A DNA stretch of 12,490 nt from Gonium pectorale. Taxonomy: Eukaryota; Chlorophyta; Chlorophyceae; Chlamydomonadales; Volvocaceae. A program made the translations under genes and the position numbers. The stretch's first letter is position 1. Each line of letters starts with the position of its first letter. Under the pieces are notes generated by a model, which was not told where the DNA came from, made no database searches, and saw nothing but the letters and a program-made list of their open reading frames with translations. Location of the stretch: the NCBI GenBank assembly GCA_001584585.1, contig LSYV01000082.1, positions 295,810 through 308,299 of the forward strand, read 5' to 3'. Below, in pieces: positions 1 through 8,978 of this stretch.

Positions 1-8
1 TCCTAACG

Positions 9-38
9 ACCTCCCAGCATTCTTCATTAGTGGGAGGT
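9..38 (+). repeat. Inverted repeat (8-bp stem, 14-base loop)
   Basis: ACCTCCCA at 9-16 pairs perfectly with TGGGAGGT at 31-38, followed by GTTCTTTT. It resembles a bacterial factor-independent terminator, but the context is eukaryotic, so I call only the inverted repeat. Confidence 0.5.
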
Positions 39-63
39 GTTCTTTTATTATTTGCTTCCGTCT

Positions 64-99
64 TCGCCTTTGCGTCTCGACTCGCCTTTGCGCCTCGAC
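64..99. repeat. 18-bp tandem pair
   Basis: TCGCCTTTGCGTCTCGAC at 64-81 is repeated at 82-99 with one mismatch. It is followed by an A/T-rich patch (GATATAATATAG, 104-115), too weak on its own to call a promoter. Confidence 0.7.
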
Positions 100-438
100 T
101 GACGATATAATATAGTGCCAAGTTAAGAATCTTGAAGCACTGTGCAAAGTCTGCAAACTCGAGCGTTCGATCAGCTTAAGCATTCTTCTGGACTTCTGCA
201 TTTCGGGACTTCTGGCTCGGCCTGTCGCCGTACATCCCCGTCCGTGCGCTCACACAAGCACAACAAACCAGGAGCGAAGGGAAGCAACTTTGAGTTAGGC
301 TTGACAAGTTGCGCATTGCTCAACCAACGTGTCCAGGACCAAACTGTATCGACACCCTGGCAGCGCCCTCCTATCGCTAATCGCTAATCCATGCACGCTC
401 CCACATGTCCCATCCCGCATCTTCCAGCCGCTCAGTGT

Positions 439-540
439 CCCCAATCCAGCAACCCGGCTCTTCCCCGTAATCCCCAATCCAGCAATCCAACCCTTCCCCG
501 CAATCTCCAATCCACCAATCCAAAACCCCGACCCCATCTG
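439..540. repeat. 33-bp minisatellite, two good units and a degenerate third
   Basis: 439-471 and 472-504 both begin CCCCAATCCAGCAA and contain CTTCCCCG. From 505 the pattern continues imperfectly as CTCCAATCCACCAATCC. The surrounding 430-620 stretch is rich in CCAATCC. No gene is seen here. Confidence 0.7.
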
Positions 541-1034
541 CAATCCACCAATCCCAACCCCGTGGATAGGACCGTTTTGTAATCCCCGTGACCGACCCCC
601 AACCCTAATCCAAATCTATTTCACCCCTCCGTTCCAGTAGAGCGCCGGGTGCAAGGCAAGCGCGGCGGAGGCGAGCAGACGGGCCCTCCCGGTTCGGGCC
701 AGCGATTGGGGTTACCTGGTGAGGTGTGGAGACGGAAGACCCGGTGGGAGCTGTCTTCGACGGCGTGACCAGTCCATCGGCGCTTTGGCGGCCAGCAGGT
801 TACTGGGTTCCGGGGCGCCCAGCCCGCCACCCGCAGCGTCCGCGGGTTTGCTGCTCCATGCTTCCGGAGTTCCGGTGTTGCGGCAACTGGCAAGGGCAGA
901 CTCCGGGACCCCGAAAACAGCTCACGTGTCCCGCCAGCCGCATACGGCGATGTTGTACGGCATGGATTTACGGATGCATTAAAACCCTGCTGGTCTGCTA
1001 TCCGCCTAGCGCACTGACTTGTGCAGCAGCCACC

Positions 1035-1661
1035 ATGGGCACGCGCTCTTGGACGCGCTTCTATCGGCGGCCAGTGACCCGCAGCGGCCAGTCACCCCAA
1101 CAGCACACAGTATTGCCTCGTCAGCTGGTCGGCATAGTGTATCGGCAATACGATGGATATCCGTCCGGCGTTGGCCGCGAGTTGGGCACGTTCTTGACGC
1201 AGCAAATGGAAACCGCGACACCGCTTCGCGCTGATGCCCTGATGAATGCCTACACGGAGGACCTGAAGGCCAGAAAAGTTGATCATGGCCTGGAACCGAG
1301 CGTCTTGACCGAGGAGAACATCATTACGGCCAGGATATGCATAGATTACGTCTACGACGTGGAGGTGGAGGAGCTTCAGGAAGTCGAGCCCCACGTGGCC
1401 GCATCGGCAGCCGGCAGCGACGTTTGCGCGGGTCTGGCGCGCAATGCCGCGGCAGCCGATGGCGACGAGACCGACGGGGAACAGGACGACGACCACTGCC
1501 CCATCACTCTTTCCATCATTCCCGGTGGTTGGGGCTGCGACCTGTGCAACGGCGGCGCGGAGGAGGCGGTGTGGAACAAGGGCAGGCCGGACGGCATCGC
1601 CGAGTGGATTCGCTTGGGATGCCCCACAAGGGAGGAGCTGGACGCGATGCGGCAAGAGTAG
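1035..1661 (+). CDS. Uncharacterised protein, MGTRS / YRQYDGYPSG family, apparently single exon
   Basis: The frame gives 208 residues ending in TAG. It stays open upstream to 726, but 1035 is chosen as the start because it sits in GCCACC-ATGG and gives MGTRS, the N-terminus I recall for this family. LVGIVYRQYDGYPSGVGRELGTFL (residues 31-54) is the recognisable core; residues 100-112 include YVYDVEVE, a likely beta strand. Residues about 128-155 are Ala/Asp/Glu-rich linker (DGDETDGEQDDD), followed by a Cys-containing tail with GWGCDLCNGG. From memory, short proteins with this core occur in bacteria, phages and large DNA viruses and have no known function; I infer none here. In 30 codons counted from residue 31, about 70% end in G or C, against 26 of 27 in PETC exon 4, so codon use differs from its neighbour. 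No introns are needed, unlike the other two genes. The upstream in-frame stretch 726-1034 is Cys/Pro/Arg-rich and looks like untranslated sequence. Confidence 0.6.
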   Translation: MGTRSWTRFYRRPVTRSGQSPQQHTVLPRQLVGIVYRQYDGYPSGVGRELGTFLTQQMETATPLRADALMNAYTEDLKARKVDHGLEPSVLTEENIITARICIDYVYDVEVEELQEVEPHVAASAAGSDVCAGLARNAAAADGDETDGEQDDDHCPITLSIIPGGWGCDLCNGGAEEAVWNKGRPDGIAEWIRLGCPTREELDAMRQE

Positions 1662-2234
1662 GAGGTTGGAGACGATGAGGGGGGCAGTCACCCGTGGAAA
1701 TGCTTGGGGGAGTGGGCGATGATGAAACGCAGCCGCAGTCCGCTGGCTAACACTTCCGCTGAAGCCGTGCACGCGCTGGTCGGATTGCCGGGTTGAGCGC
1801 GGCCGACATCTAGTTGCCTTCCCAAGCACAAGGTGTGAGCACCAATGGCGCAAAGCCGGCGCACGCATGTCCTTTGCCTGGCTGGCGCCGGAGGTGTTAA
1901 GGGCTAGTTTGGATTGCGTGGGAGAAGTGCACGGCTGCATGCAGCGCCGCAACCGCCACGTGAGCGACAATCAAGAGTGCCCCGGATTTAGTTTAAGGAT
2001 AGGTTAGGCCTTGGCGAGGCCAGCAGGTAGGGACATGCGGTCCGGCGTCGGAGACCGTAACCTCGGTTGGCCTGCTGCTCAGGTGGCTGTCCGTCTCCTG
2101 GTTTTGTTATCACCTGGTTTTGGTATTATGGTTTTGCCTATGGGTTCGCCTGGTTCGGCGTGGGTGCACGCCATTTCGATTACTGGTCTCGGAGGTCCTA
2201 TCGTATTTCATGTGCGCCGTCAGCGGGGCTGGCT

Positions 2235-2239
2235 TGTAA
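2235..2239 (+). promoter_or_regulatory. Possible poly(A) signal TGTAA for the MGTRS-family gene
   Basis: TGTAA is the usual polyadenylation signal in Chlamydomonas and relatives. This is the first plus-strand TGTAA I find after the stop at 1661, which would give a 3' UTR of about 580 nt. A five-base motif is expected often by chance, so support is weak. Confidence 0.3.
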
Positions 2240-2713
2240 CTCTGCTTGCTGCGCGACCCCATTTGCCCCATTTGCCTTTCTGCAGTATCGGTGTGGCGTG
2301 GGCAAGTCCGCGACCCGGTATCGTACGGTGTCCTTCCATGGAGCTCCACCCCTGTAGCGCCCTGCTATTATGGCGATGCCTCACAGCACTGTCTCATCTG
2401 CCATACTTGGCGGCACGTGTTGGCAGTCTTTTTTTTCTGTCTTGTCATCCGCGACAGCAGAACCGTACGCTCATCAACGCCTGCCCCTTCAGGTGGCCCC
2501 GCGTTTCAGACCAGCCTCTCATTCCAGTTCATCCTGACGGCACGAACGAGCGAGTCCCGCCTGAGTGCGCAAACAGCGCCGCAGGCAGTTCTATGCATTT
2601 AGGGCAGTGTGAAAATTCAGTCATCCAGACCGTGCCCTTCTAGCAAAGCGCTCGCGCGCCACCATCGCCCAGGGTCGGGCACAGCTTACCCGGGGTGCCC
2701 TCATGAAAGAATT

Positions 2714-2729
2714 AATGAATGAATGAATG
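2714..2729. repeat. (AATG)4 microsatellite
   Basis: Four perfect AATG units in a region without a recognisable gene (1662-3867). Confidence 0.85.
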
Positions 2730-3418
2730 GCTGCAATCGAGCGAAGCGTGCCAAGCCCGGAAAGGCTTAGTTCCAACGTCATCGTCCCCACCCCGCCGGC
2801 ATCTGGGAACACCTATACCAGGAGCGGGCGCACGGCCGGCGGTTGAAGCAGCAAACCGACAAGCACCGCTTCGCATACGCAGAAGGGCACGAGCGCACAG
2901 GCACATCAGGAAACATGCCACGTCGCGCCGCCGACACCACCTCCATGCTCACATAGGAGCTTGCATTTAGCCCCACCTGACATAGACCTCAGCCGCGGTG
3001 CCGTACAGCGTGGTGCACGGACCTGCCCTCCGCCAGCCCCAACCACGACCCAGCGCCCGCCGGCCGTTTCATTCCGGGGGCGCAACCCATACCGACACCC
3101 ATACCCGTACACCGGCAGGGGCCGACGCAGGAGCACCGCTCACGGCACGGCACGCAAGGCGCGTGGGCGGGAAGCCCGCGGCCCGACCCGAAGAACCCCT
3201 CCATACCCCATCCCATCCCCCGAGCGAACTACCAGCGCAGGAGGCACGATCCGCAAACAGACGCAAGCCAGCAAGCCACACGCCACACGCCAGTCCCTCC
3301 CGCGCCCGCTGCTGCATGCCCCCGGCCTTACTTCACGACGCGCCAGACCAGGCACCACACCGCATGTACCGCTCCCCCTCATCCGCACCCCATCTGGTCC
3401 CCGCCCGCCTGCATCCCA

Positions 3419-3466
3419 ACACACACACCCCACCCACACCCACACCCAACCCACGCACGCAGGGCA
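3419..3466. repeat. C/A-rich low-complexity tract
   Basis: CAACACACACACCCCACCC-type sequence. It belongs to a wider Pro/Thr/His-coding low-complexity zone (about 2960-3530) whose open frames come from composition. It may be part of the GST 3' flank. No gene is seen from 2640 to 3867. Confidence 0.6.
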
Positions 3467-3767
3467 GCCTGGGGAGGGCTGGTGCGGCTACGTGCCCGGG
3501 CCCAAGCGACCCTCCCCCGAGCTCCCCTCCATCATGATGATGAGGCGTGCATGCGGGGTACCGCACGGCCTTCACCCTGAGGTCCATCTCCTCCATCACC
3601 TGGATCTTCACACAAACCTTTCAGACCGGATATAGACAAGGAAACGGCTGCGGGTCACCCGGTCGCTCCCCGCACTCCACAGTCCGAGCCTGCAACCACC
3701 CACGCCCACCCCAGCAGCGCGCGTCCCGCCCAGCTGCACCGCCACGCCGCGTCCCTTGCATACAACA

Positions 3768-3820
3768 GCCGTACAACAACCGTACATAAGCCGTACATAA
3801 GCCCGTTCATCAGCCCGTAA
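3768..3820. repeat. Short array of CCGTAC units
   Basis: CCGTACAACAA, CCGTACATAAG and CCGTACATAAG follow each other, then decay to CCCGTTCATCAG and CCCGTAACG. It lies just downstream of the GST stop codon at 3868, probably in its 3' UTR. Confidence 0.65.
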
Positions 3821-3867
3821 CGCAGACGTGTACGAGCCCCACGGCGCGTCCGCCCCGCCCCCCGTCC

Positions 3868-6800
3868 TCAGCTGCGCAGCTTCTTCTCCATCCACTCCTC
3901 AGCCGCGGGCCGCAGCTCCGCGAACACCTTCCGGACCGCCGGGTGCCCCCACAGCGCCTCCCGCCAGGCCGCGATCCGGGGCAGGCCCTCGTAGCTGACG
4001 GCCTCGGGCCGCCCCAGCGCCGGCAGGATGAGCTCGGCGTACAGCAGCAGCGCAGGGTAGCCCACGTCGGCGACCGTTAAGTGGTTGTCGGTTACGGCAA
4101 ACCGCCGGCCGGGCGGCAGCAACGTCTCGAGCTCCGCCAGGCGCGACCGGAAGGCGGCGGCCGCCTCCTGTGTGTGCGGGTGGCCAGGTGGGTGGGCGGG
4201 CAGGGGGTGGTGGGCAAGGGGCTGGGCCAACAAGTGCGACGGAGGAGTTGGCAGGAAGTGGAGGATGTTTGTTGTTGTCTTCCCATCTCGGCCCTGCGCT
4301 GGTGCTGCGAGAGGCGGCGAGATTGCCCCGCCTCCTGCGCTGCGCTACCCCTCAGCGGCGGGCACCAACACCGACATCGCCACGCCGCGCAGGTCTGTAT
4401 ACAGCCGAGTGTAGGTCTGTATACAGCCGGGTGGGCGGGCTGGGCGCACGACGGTCCAGTAACCCCTGAGCGCCGTCGGACCGGTGACCGCGACAACAAC
4501 AACACCGCAGCTCCACCTTGACAAGTAGCGGTCCACCAGGTGAAGTTCGACAAACCGGGTAAGCTAAGGTTGGCCGGTCTTTGGGGGGGCGGGACGAACG
4601 TCACATGTCTTGCTATGTACCCGCCCGCCCTATTGGAAACGTCGCGCCTTCGGGCGTGTATGACCGTAGAGGCGGGCTCTCTCTTTCTGTGCAGGTTTCT
4701 CTTTTTTCAGCACAGCGCAGCCGCCGCGGTACGCCAGGCCACAGCACGTCCCGCAGTAACACCACTATGCGCCCCATTGGACGCCGCGTCCCCGTCCCCG
4801 TTCCCGCTCCCGCCCTCGGCCTCGTCCTCGGCCTCACACTCCACCCCCGCCGCACCTGCACCACCGCCTCGCTCCGGACCGAGGGCGCCACCTGCCATAC
4901 GGGACGGTACTTTCGTTGGGGGCTTGTGCGGCGGGCACGCGACGCACACGACGCGGGTCCCTTGCTTGCCTTCTGCAATGCACGCTGCCGTACATGCTGT
5001 CGTACACAGAAATCCTGACCTTGCCGTACGCACCTGAGGGTACAGCCGCCTCAGCGCGGGCTCCAGGTATAGGTCGTGGTAGCGGGAGACCAGCCGAGCC
5101 TGGCGGGCGGGGGAAGGGCACGGGGCACGGGGGACGGGGGACGGGGTGGCGGCTGGTCACATGATGGGTGGAGGTGTGGAGCGGGGGCACTGCGGCCGGG
5201 CCTGGCAGGTGGATAAGCCAAGGGAGGGGGCACCGGCCAGGGAGGGCGCGGGGAGAGGCGGGGACGCGGACCGAGCCACGGCCGCCACGAGGCGCCATTC
5301 CTTCCTCGGCTCCCTGACAGCCCGTATCCGCATCCGGGTTCCCATGACTCCAAACCACGTCGCCATGCACGGCAGCTGGCCAGCCCACCGATCGAGCAGC
5401 CCCCGCCGTACGTGGGCAGGCGCCTCGATGCGGCTCCTACCTCGCTGCCGAGGACGCCTTCCAAACCAATGGGGCCCCACCCCTTACCACCCTCCCGCCA
5501 CATCCCACCCACCCAACCCGACCGACGCGGCCCTGAAGCCCCCCATTCCGTGCTGTTCACTCCACCATACGCCCCACCACTATACATGACCACCACCACC
5601 ACCATGCCACCATAACCATCCTTTACGCCCCACCCCGGGGATGCGTCTCTCACCCGGCTCCGCTCCATCGGGTCGGCGGGCAGCAGCGGCTGCTGCGTGG
5701 GGAGCGCGTCCTCCAGGTACTCCACGATAACCTCGCTCTCAAACACAGCCTGCGTTGGGGGGCGCCGCAGGTTGGGGGGCGGAGATGAAAGCGGGAGGGG
5801 GGCTGTGGTCAGGGGGGTCGGACGGGGAGCGGCTGATTGGGGGATTAACTGGCTGGGGGCTGAGGGAGCATGACGGACGGATCCGGCTTGCCTCGGAGCG
5901 GCATCCGGAGCGGCGTAGGAGTGAACGGGTGGGGCTGGGTTGGGTGGGTGTGGGGGAGCCGGGAAGGGCCGGCAAGAGCGGGAGGCAAAAGCTGAAGTCT
6001 TAGAAACATCCCCCACATGGTGCTGCAACCCGCCTAAGGCCAGCCCCCGTCCCCAGACAGACCGCCCGCCCCTCTCGCTGACACCATGGTCCGGGGGGGG
6101 CGGGGGGAGGGGTGTTGTTCACCGCTGCCCCTTCGGGAGCGAGCGAGGGCGGCGGCAAGCCACCCGAGCCAGGGCCAGGGCCAGGGTCAAGCCCCAGATG
6201 CTGAACGCGCTGGTGTTGCTGCGGGGCGTGGTTGGGGGGGAGTGGAGCCGGCGGGGCGGGGCGGTGCCGGGCCGTTGCTGGGGGCAGGGCCCGCAGCTCA
6301 TTTGTGGTGGGCACAGAGGCCGGTGTGGCGGCGGGAGGTGAGGGAGAACGGGCTTGCCGCAGTCCCAAGCCATGGCGGCACGGGAGCCTCCACCGTAACC
6401 GCATGCGCCGTGGATCCGCGGCGGGGGGGGCAACTTCTCCCTGGGTTCGCATGACAACCCGGGGATGGGCTTGGGCGGAGGGGATGGGGATGCTCCCCCC
6501 CCGCAGGGTTTGGGTCCTCTCGCCCTTCCATATACCGACGCTTCACAGCCCCCCTCTCGCCTCTCGTTTGCCATCGGGGCTCGTTACCACCAGCACGGGC
6601 AGCTTGCCGATTGGGTTGATGGCGAGGAACTCGGCACTCCGAGTGCTGCCGCACGGCACAGCTAGCGACTTCCAGGCCAGCCCTTTAGCATGCAAGGCGA
6701 CCTTGACTTTCGCAGAGTACTCGCTGTGCGGGTCATCGTAAAGCTCGAGCTGCAGATGCTGTGCTGCGGGCTGCATTTGGGTCGCTCCTAGTGCAGGACA

Positions 6801-6881
6801 GCAGAACAAGCGTGATCTAACTAAGTGGCGATGCACGGAGCTAGACGGGCGCGCCAGACCACGCGAAGTAGGCGGTTGCAT
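3868..6881 (-). CDS. Glutathione S-transferase-like protein, five exons, possibly organelle-targeted
   Basis: Exons: 6881 (or 6776)-6561, 5749-5654, 5099-5034, 4891-4856, 4167-3868; all junctions are phase 0. Introns 2-4 are GT-AG; intron 1 is best read as GC-AG (donor at 6560), because the nearest GT donor (6587) would shorten the beta-hairpin loop. Numbered from the Met at 6776 the protein has 237 residues. The N-terminal thioredoxin-like half shows the active-site helix region HSEYSAKVKVAL (17-28, S18 or S21 candidate catalytic Ser), cis-Pro in GKLPVL (P60) and the glutathione-binding FES (75-77). The helical half follows: LPADP, RLVSRYHDLYLEP, then the TVAD N-capping box (169-172). The family conjugates glutathione to, or reduces, electrophilic substrates; the class is not assigned. 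An upstream in-frame ATG at 6881 adds 35 residues with many Arg/Ser and no Asp/Glu, like a transit peptide, and an in-frame TAG lies just before it. The 6776 ATG (CAA-ATG) has the better algal start context. Intron 4 contains repeat copy A. No TGTAA signal was seen close downstream. Confidence 0.86.
4391..4434. repeat. Two 22-bp tandem units, each with the palindrome CTGTATACAG
   Basis: Units 4391-4412 and 4413-4434 are nearly identical (AGGTCTGTATACAGCCG then AGTGT or GGTGG). Each contains the perfect 10-bp palindrome CTGTATACAG. Located in GST intron 4. Confidence 0.8.
4587..4707 (+). mobile_element. Dispersed ~120-bp repeat, copy A (in GST intron 4)
   Basis: Forward orientation, defined as starting GGGACGAACGTCACATG and ending in a T-run (4702-4707). 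It differs from copy B at about six positions plus run length. It contains the conserved hairpin GCGCC-TTCG-GGCGT and an outer GCCCGCC/GGCGGGC pairing. It lies in intron 4 of the GST-like gene, antisense to that gene. No target-site duplication is apparent at its ends. Confidence 0.85.
5122..5146 (+). repeat. G-run tandem with quadruplex potential; sense-strand pyrimidine tract of GST intron 2
   Basis: Four runs of 4-5 G separated by CAC, AC and AC. On the GST sense strand this is the C-rich tract just before the exon 3 acceptor (5100), so splicing may explain its composition. Confidence 0.6.
6093..6112 (+). repeat. G-rich tract with quadruplex potential in GST intron 1
   Basis: G8-C-G6-A-G4, a near-continuous guanine run, C-rich on the GST sense strand. 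Intron 1 (about 5750-6560) has many other G-runs, plus three tandem CCAGGG units at 6169-6186. Confidence 0.6.
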
Positions 6882-7314
6882 CGGTTCCTACTACAACACG
6901 ATCATGGGGTGGGCAATCTTGCAGTGTCGTGCGTCCCCGCCAGGTGTGATATGAGCCTGTCGTGCTCAACCAAAACCAACTCCCGCCCGTTGGTGGTTAG
7001 TCGCCCACCACAAGTTCACAGCGCGATATGCGCACGCCTATATGTCTCGCTTCTCTCTGCTGGAGCACGGGGGATGGAGTCTTGATTGTAAGGAAACACT
7101 GCAATCGGGGAGCCACACCACACCTCCACGGACATACGCACCCGATTTCCAGCAGGGCGGGCGGGCTTGATTGTGCAGCCTGCAGCGGAGGACTAACTGA
7201 CGGGCGCCCGCGATGGCGCTGCCGCCACGCACACCAGGGCGACTACATGCAGTACGCAGAGAGCTCGTCCGCCTCCACCACACGGACTCACTGCACTCGG
7301 GCAACCCGCCCAGC

Positions 7315-7437
7315 AAAAAAAGAGAAACCTGCATAGAAAGAGGGAGCCCGCCTCTACGGCCATACACGCCCGAAGGCGCGACGTTTCCAATGGGGCGGGC
7401 GGGTACAGAGCAAGACATGTGACGTTCGTCCCGTCCC
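7315..7437 (-). mobile_element. Dispersed ~120-bp repeat, copy B (between GST and PETC)
   Basis: Reverse orientation: begins with an A-run (7315-7321) and ends GTCCCGTCCC. An 8-bp direct repeat CCCAGCAA flanks it at 7309-7316 and 7437-7444; edge bases are ambiguous because they overlap the A-run and the terminal C-run. It differs from copy D by two substitutions plus the A-run length, implying recent spread. It carries the same UUCG hairpin. Confidence 0.88.
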
Positions 7438-8164
7438 CCAGCAATCACTGACGACGGTGCGGGATTGACAAAATTGAGTGTGGGGCTGACGAATTGCTGC
7501 TGGTGTGTGCCAGTGCGACTCGTGGGCATGGGCTGTGGCTGGCTCCGTACGTCTGTAGCCCGGCTCGGCGGCATGTACGTATGGCGGAGTGTGTGCTATG
7601 CGTCCAAAAAATGTTGTCAATCAGCCACTTACCGTGCGTACGGCGATAGCAGACAATTATAGGCTTATGCCTCTTTGAACAACCTGGTAGCGCTTGACAA
7701 GATGCGACAATGTGGGCGATAGGGGTCCGGGTGGAGGGCCTGGCAGGGACGGACCGACATCGTCCGGCTCAACCGTCTTACGGCTGCAACATAAGTGTCC
7801 TGCTCGCCTGCTCGCCTCCGCAAACCACAACTTGCTTGCGCTTCTACTGTACGTTACTTCATTGTCGTAAGCCTGGCCCAAGAGCGGGGACCTGTGCCCA
7901 GACACAGCCATTGCTCCCGAACTGGTATATGCAAAGCCGTATCAGAAAAGCTCAAAACTGATCAAAAGGCCCTTCAAGGCATCTTCAAACTGTCGGGACG
8001 CCATGGTGTTCGCTGCTTGCGGCGCGGTCCCCCGCACCCTGCGGTCCCTGCCAGCTGCCGCGGTCCCGGCTTTCCCACGGCGTGTGCGGACTCCGCTAGG
8101 TGCTGAGGCCGCTCGGCGGGGGTGTATAATGCCATTTTGCCGGCTGGCTAGCCATTTGATATTG

Positions 8165-8169
8165 TTACA
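8165..8169 (-). promoter_or_regulatory. Possible poly(A) signal TGTAA for PETC
   Basis: Reading the minus strand down from the PETC stop at 8979, this is the first TGTAA I find. It would give a 3' UTR of about 810 nt, long but within the usual range for volvocine algae. No transcript evidence is available here. Confidence 0.35.
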
Positions 8170-8978
8170 TGTACAGACGAAGGATGTGCTTGCCACTCCT
8201 GCCTGCCTACTCCAGGGCGTGCAAACGCATGGTTGGACATTCAACAGCGCACGGCGGCAGGCGGCATGCTGCACAGACACACACGCTGAGGTTCAATGAA
8301 ATGGAAGTGGAAAAAGCACATCGGGCACGCAGGGCCATCAGTGATACACTCGAATGCCACGACTTGGTTGGCATACGAACAACAGAAAGCAAAGGGCTGG
8401 GGAAAACACATCCTGGCGAACGTACACAATGCGCCGTACCGGTGTCGGTTACGGCTTGCTGCAGGGTGCAGCCGATGCAGCATCGATCGGCCCAAACACG
8501 GACCAACACCTATCAAAGGTTTAAATTGGCTGCAGGATTGCAAACGCTCGGGCCCTTACGCATGCCATGTAATCGTCGGTACTCTTCGTGAGGCATACGT
8601 GCTGAAGCGCTGGGGGAGGTGGGCTAAGGCTGGCTGCCTGGGGCCTCTGGGGCACGCTATGGTCAACGCTTGTAGCCAACTGCGCCCCTGCGCTCTCAAT
8701 TGCAAACCACAAAGACGCCACGATTGTGCCGGTCATGCCCGTCAAGGCGCGGCGGGCAGGCAGGGCCGCTGCCGACGCGGGCGCCCGCCGCACATACATA
8801 CATATATTTAGCCGTACACACGGTCGTACGCCCGCACAGCCTCACACATCCCCGCACTCCGCAGCAGGCCGAAATACCGGGACGGAGGAGCGAGCGCGCC
8901 GGCTATTCCGGACAGAAGAGAACATGCGACGAGGGCAGGGGGGGGCGGCCGGCGGGCCGCAGCGTGCCCCGCGCCTCA

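Noticed and set aside
9..46. Hairpin plus T-rich tail read as a bacterial terminator.
   Set aside because: The window is clearly eukaryotic nuclear DNA, with spliced genes, so a bacterial terminator is not expected; the tail is also interrupted.
726..1034. In-frame extension upstream of the MGTRS start.
   Set aside because: It has Cys/Pro/Arg-rich low-quality coding content, while the ATG at 1035 has a strong context and the family-typical N-terminus.
2011..2643. A 210-codon plus-strand open frame.
   Set aside because: No recognisable motifs, mixed composition, overlapping long frames on both strands; probably a chance frame in GC-rich DNA.
2961..3635. A 224-codon plus-strand frame rich in Pro, Thr, His and Arg.
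   Set aside because: It reflects C/A-rich low complexity; several overlapping frames are equally open.
4587..4707. Considered whether the dispersed repeat is a tRNA gene or a MITE.
   Set aside because: No convincing A/B boxes or cloverleaf, and no terminal inverted repeats.
7193..7574. Frames sharing a peptide with DERHMSCSVPARPIGN, also found at 4581-5018 and 11323-11583.
   Set aside because: The shared peptide is the translation of the dispersed repeat, not a protein family.
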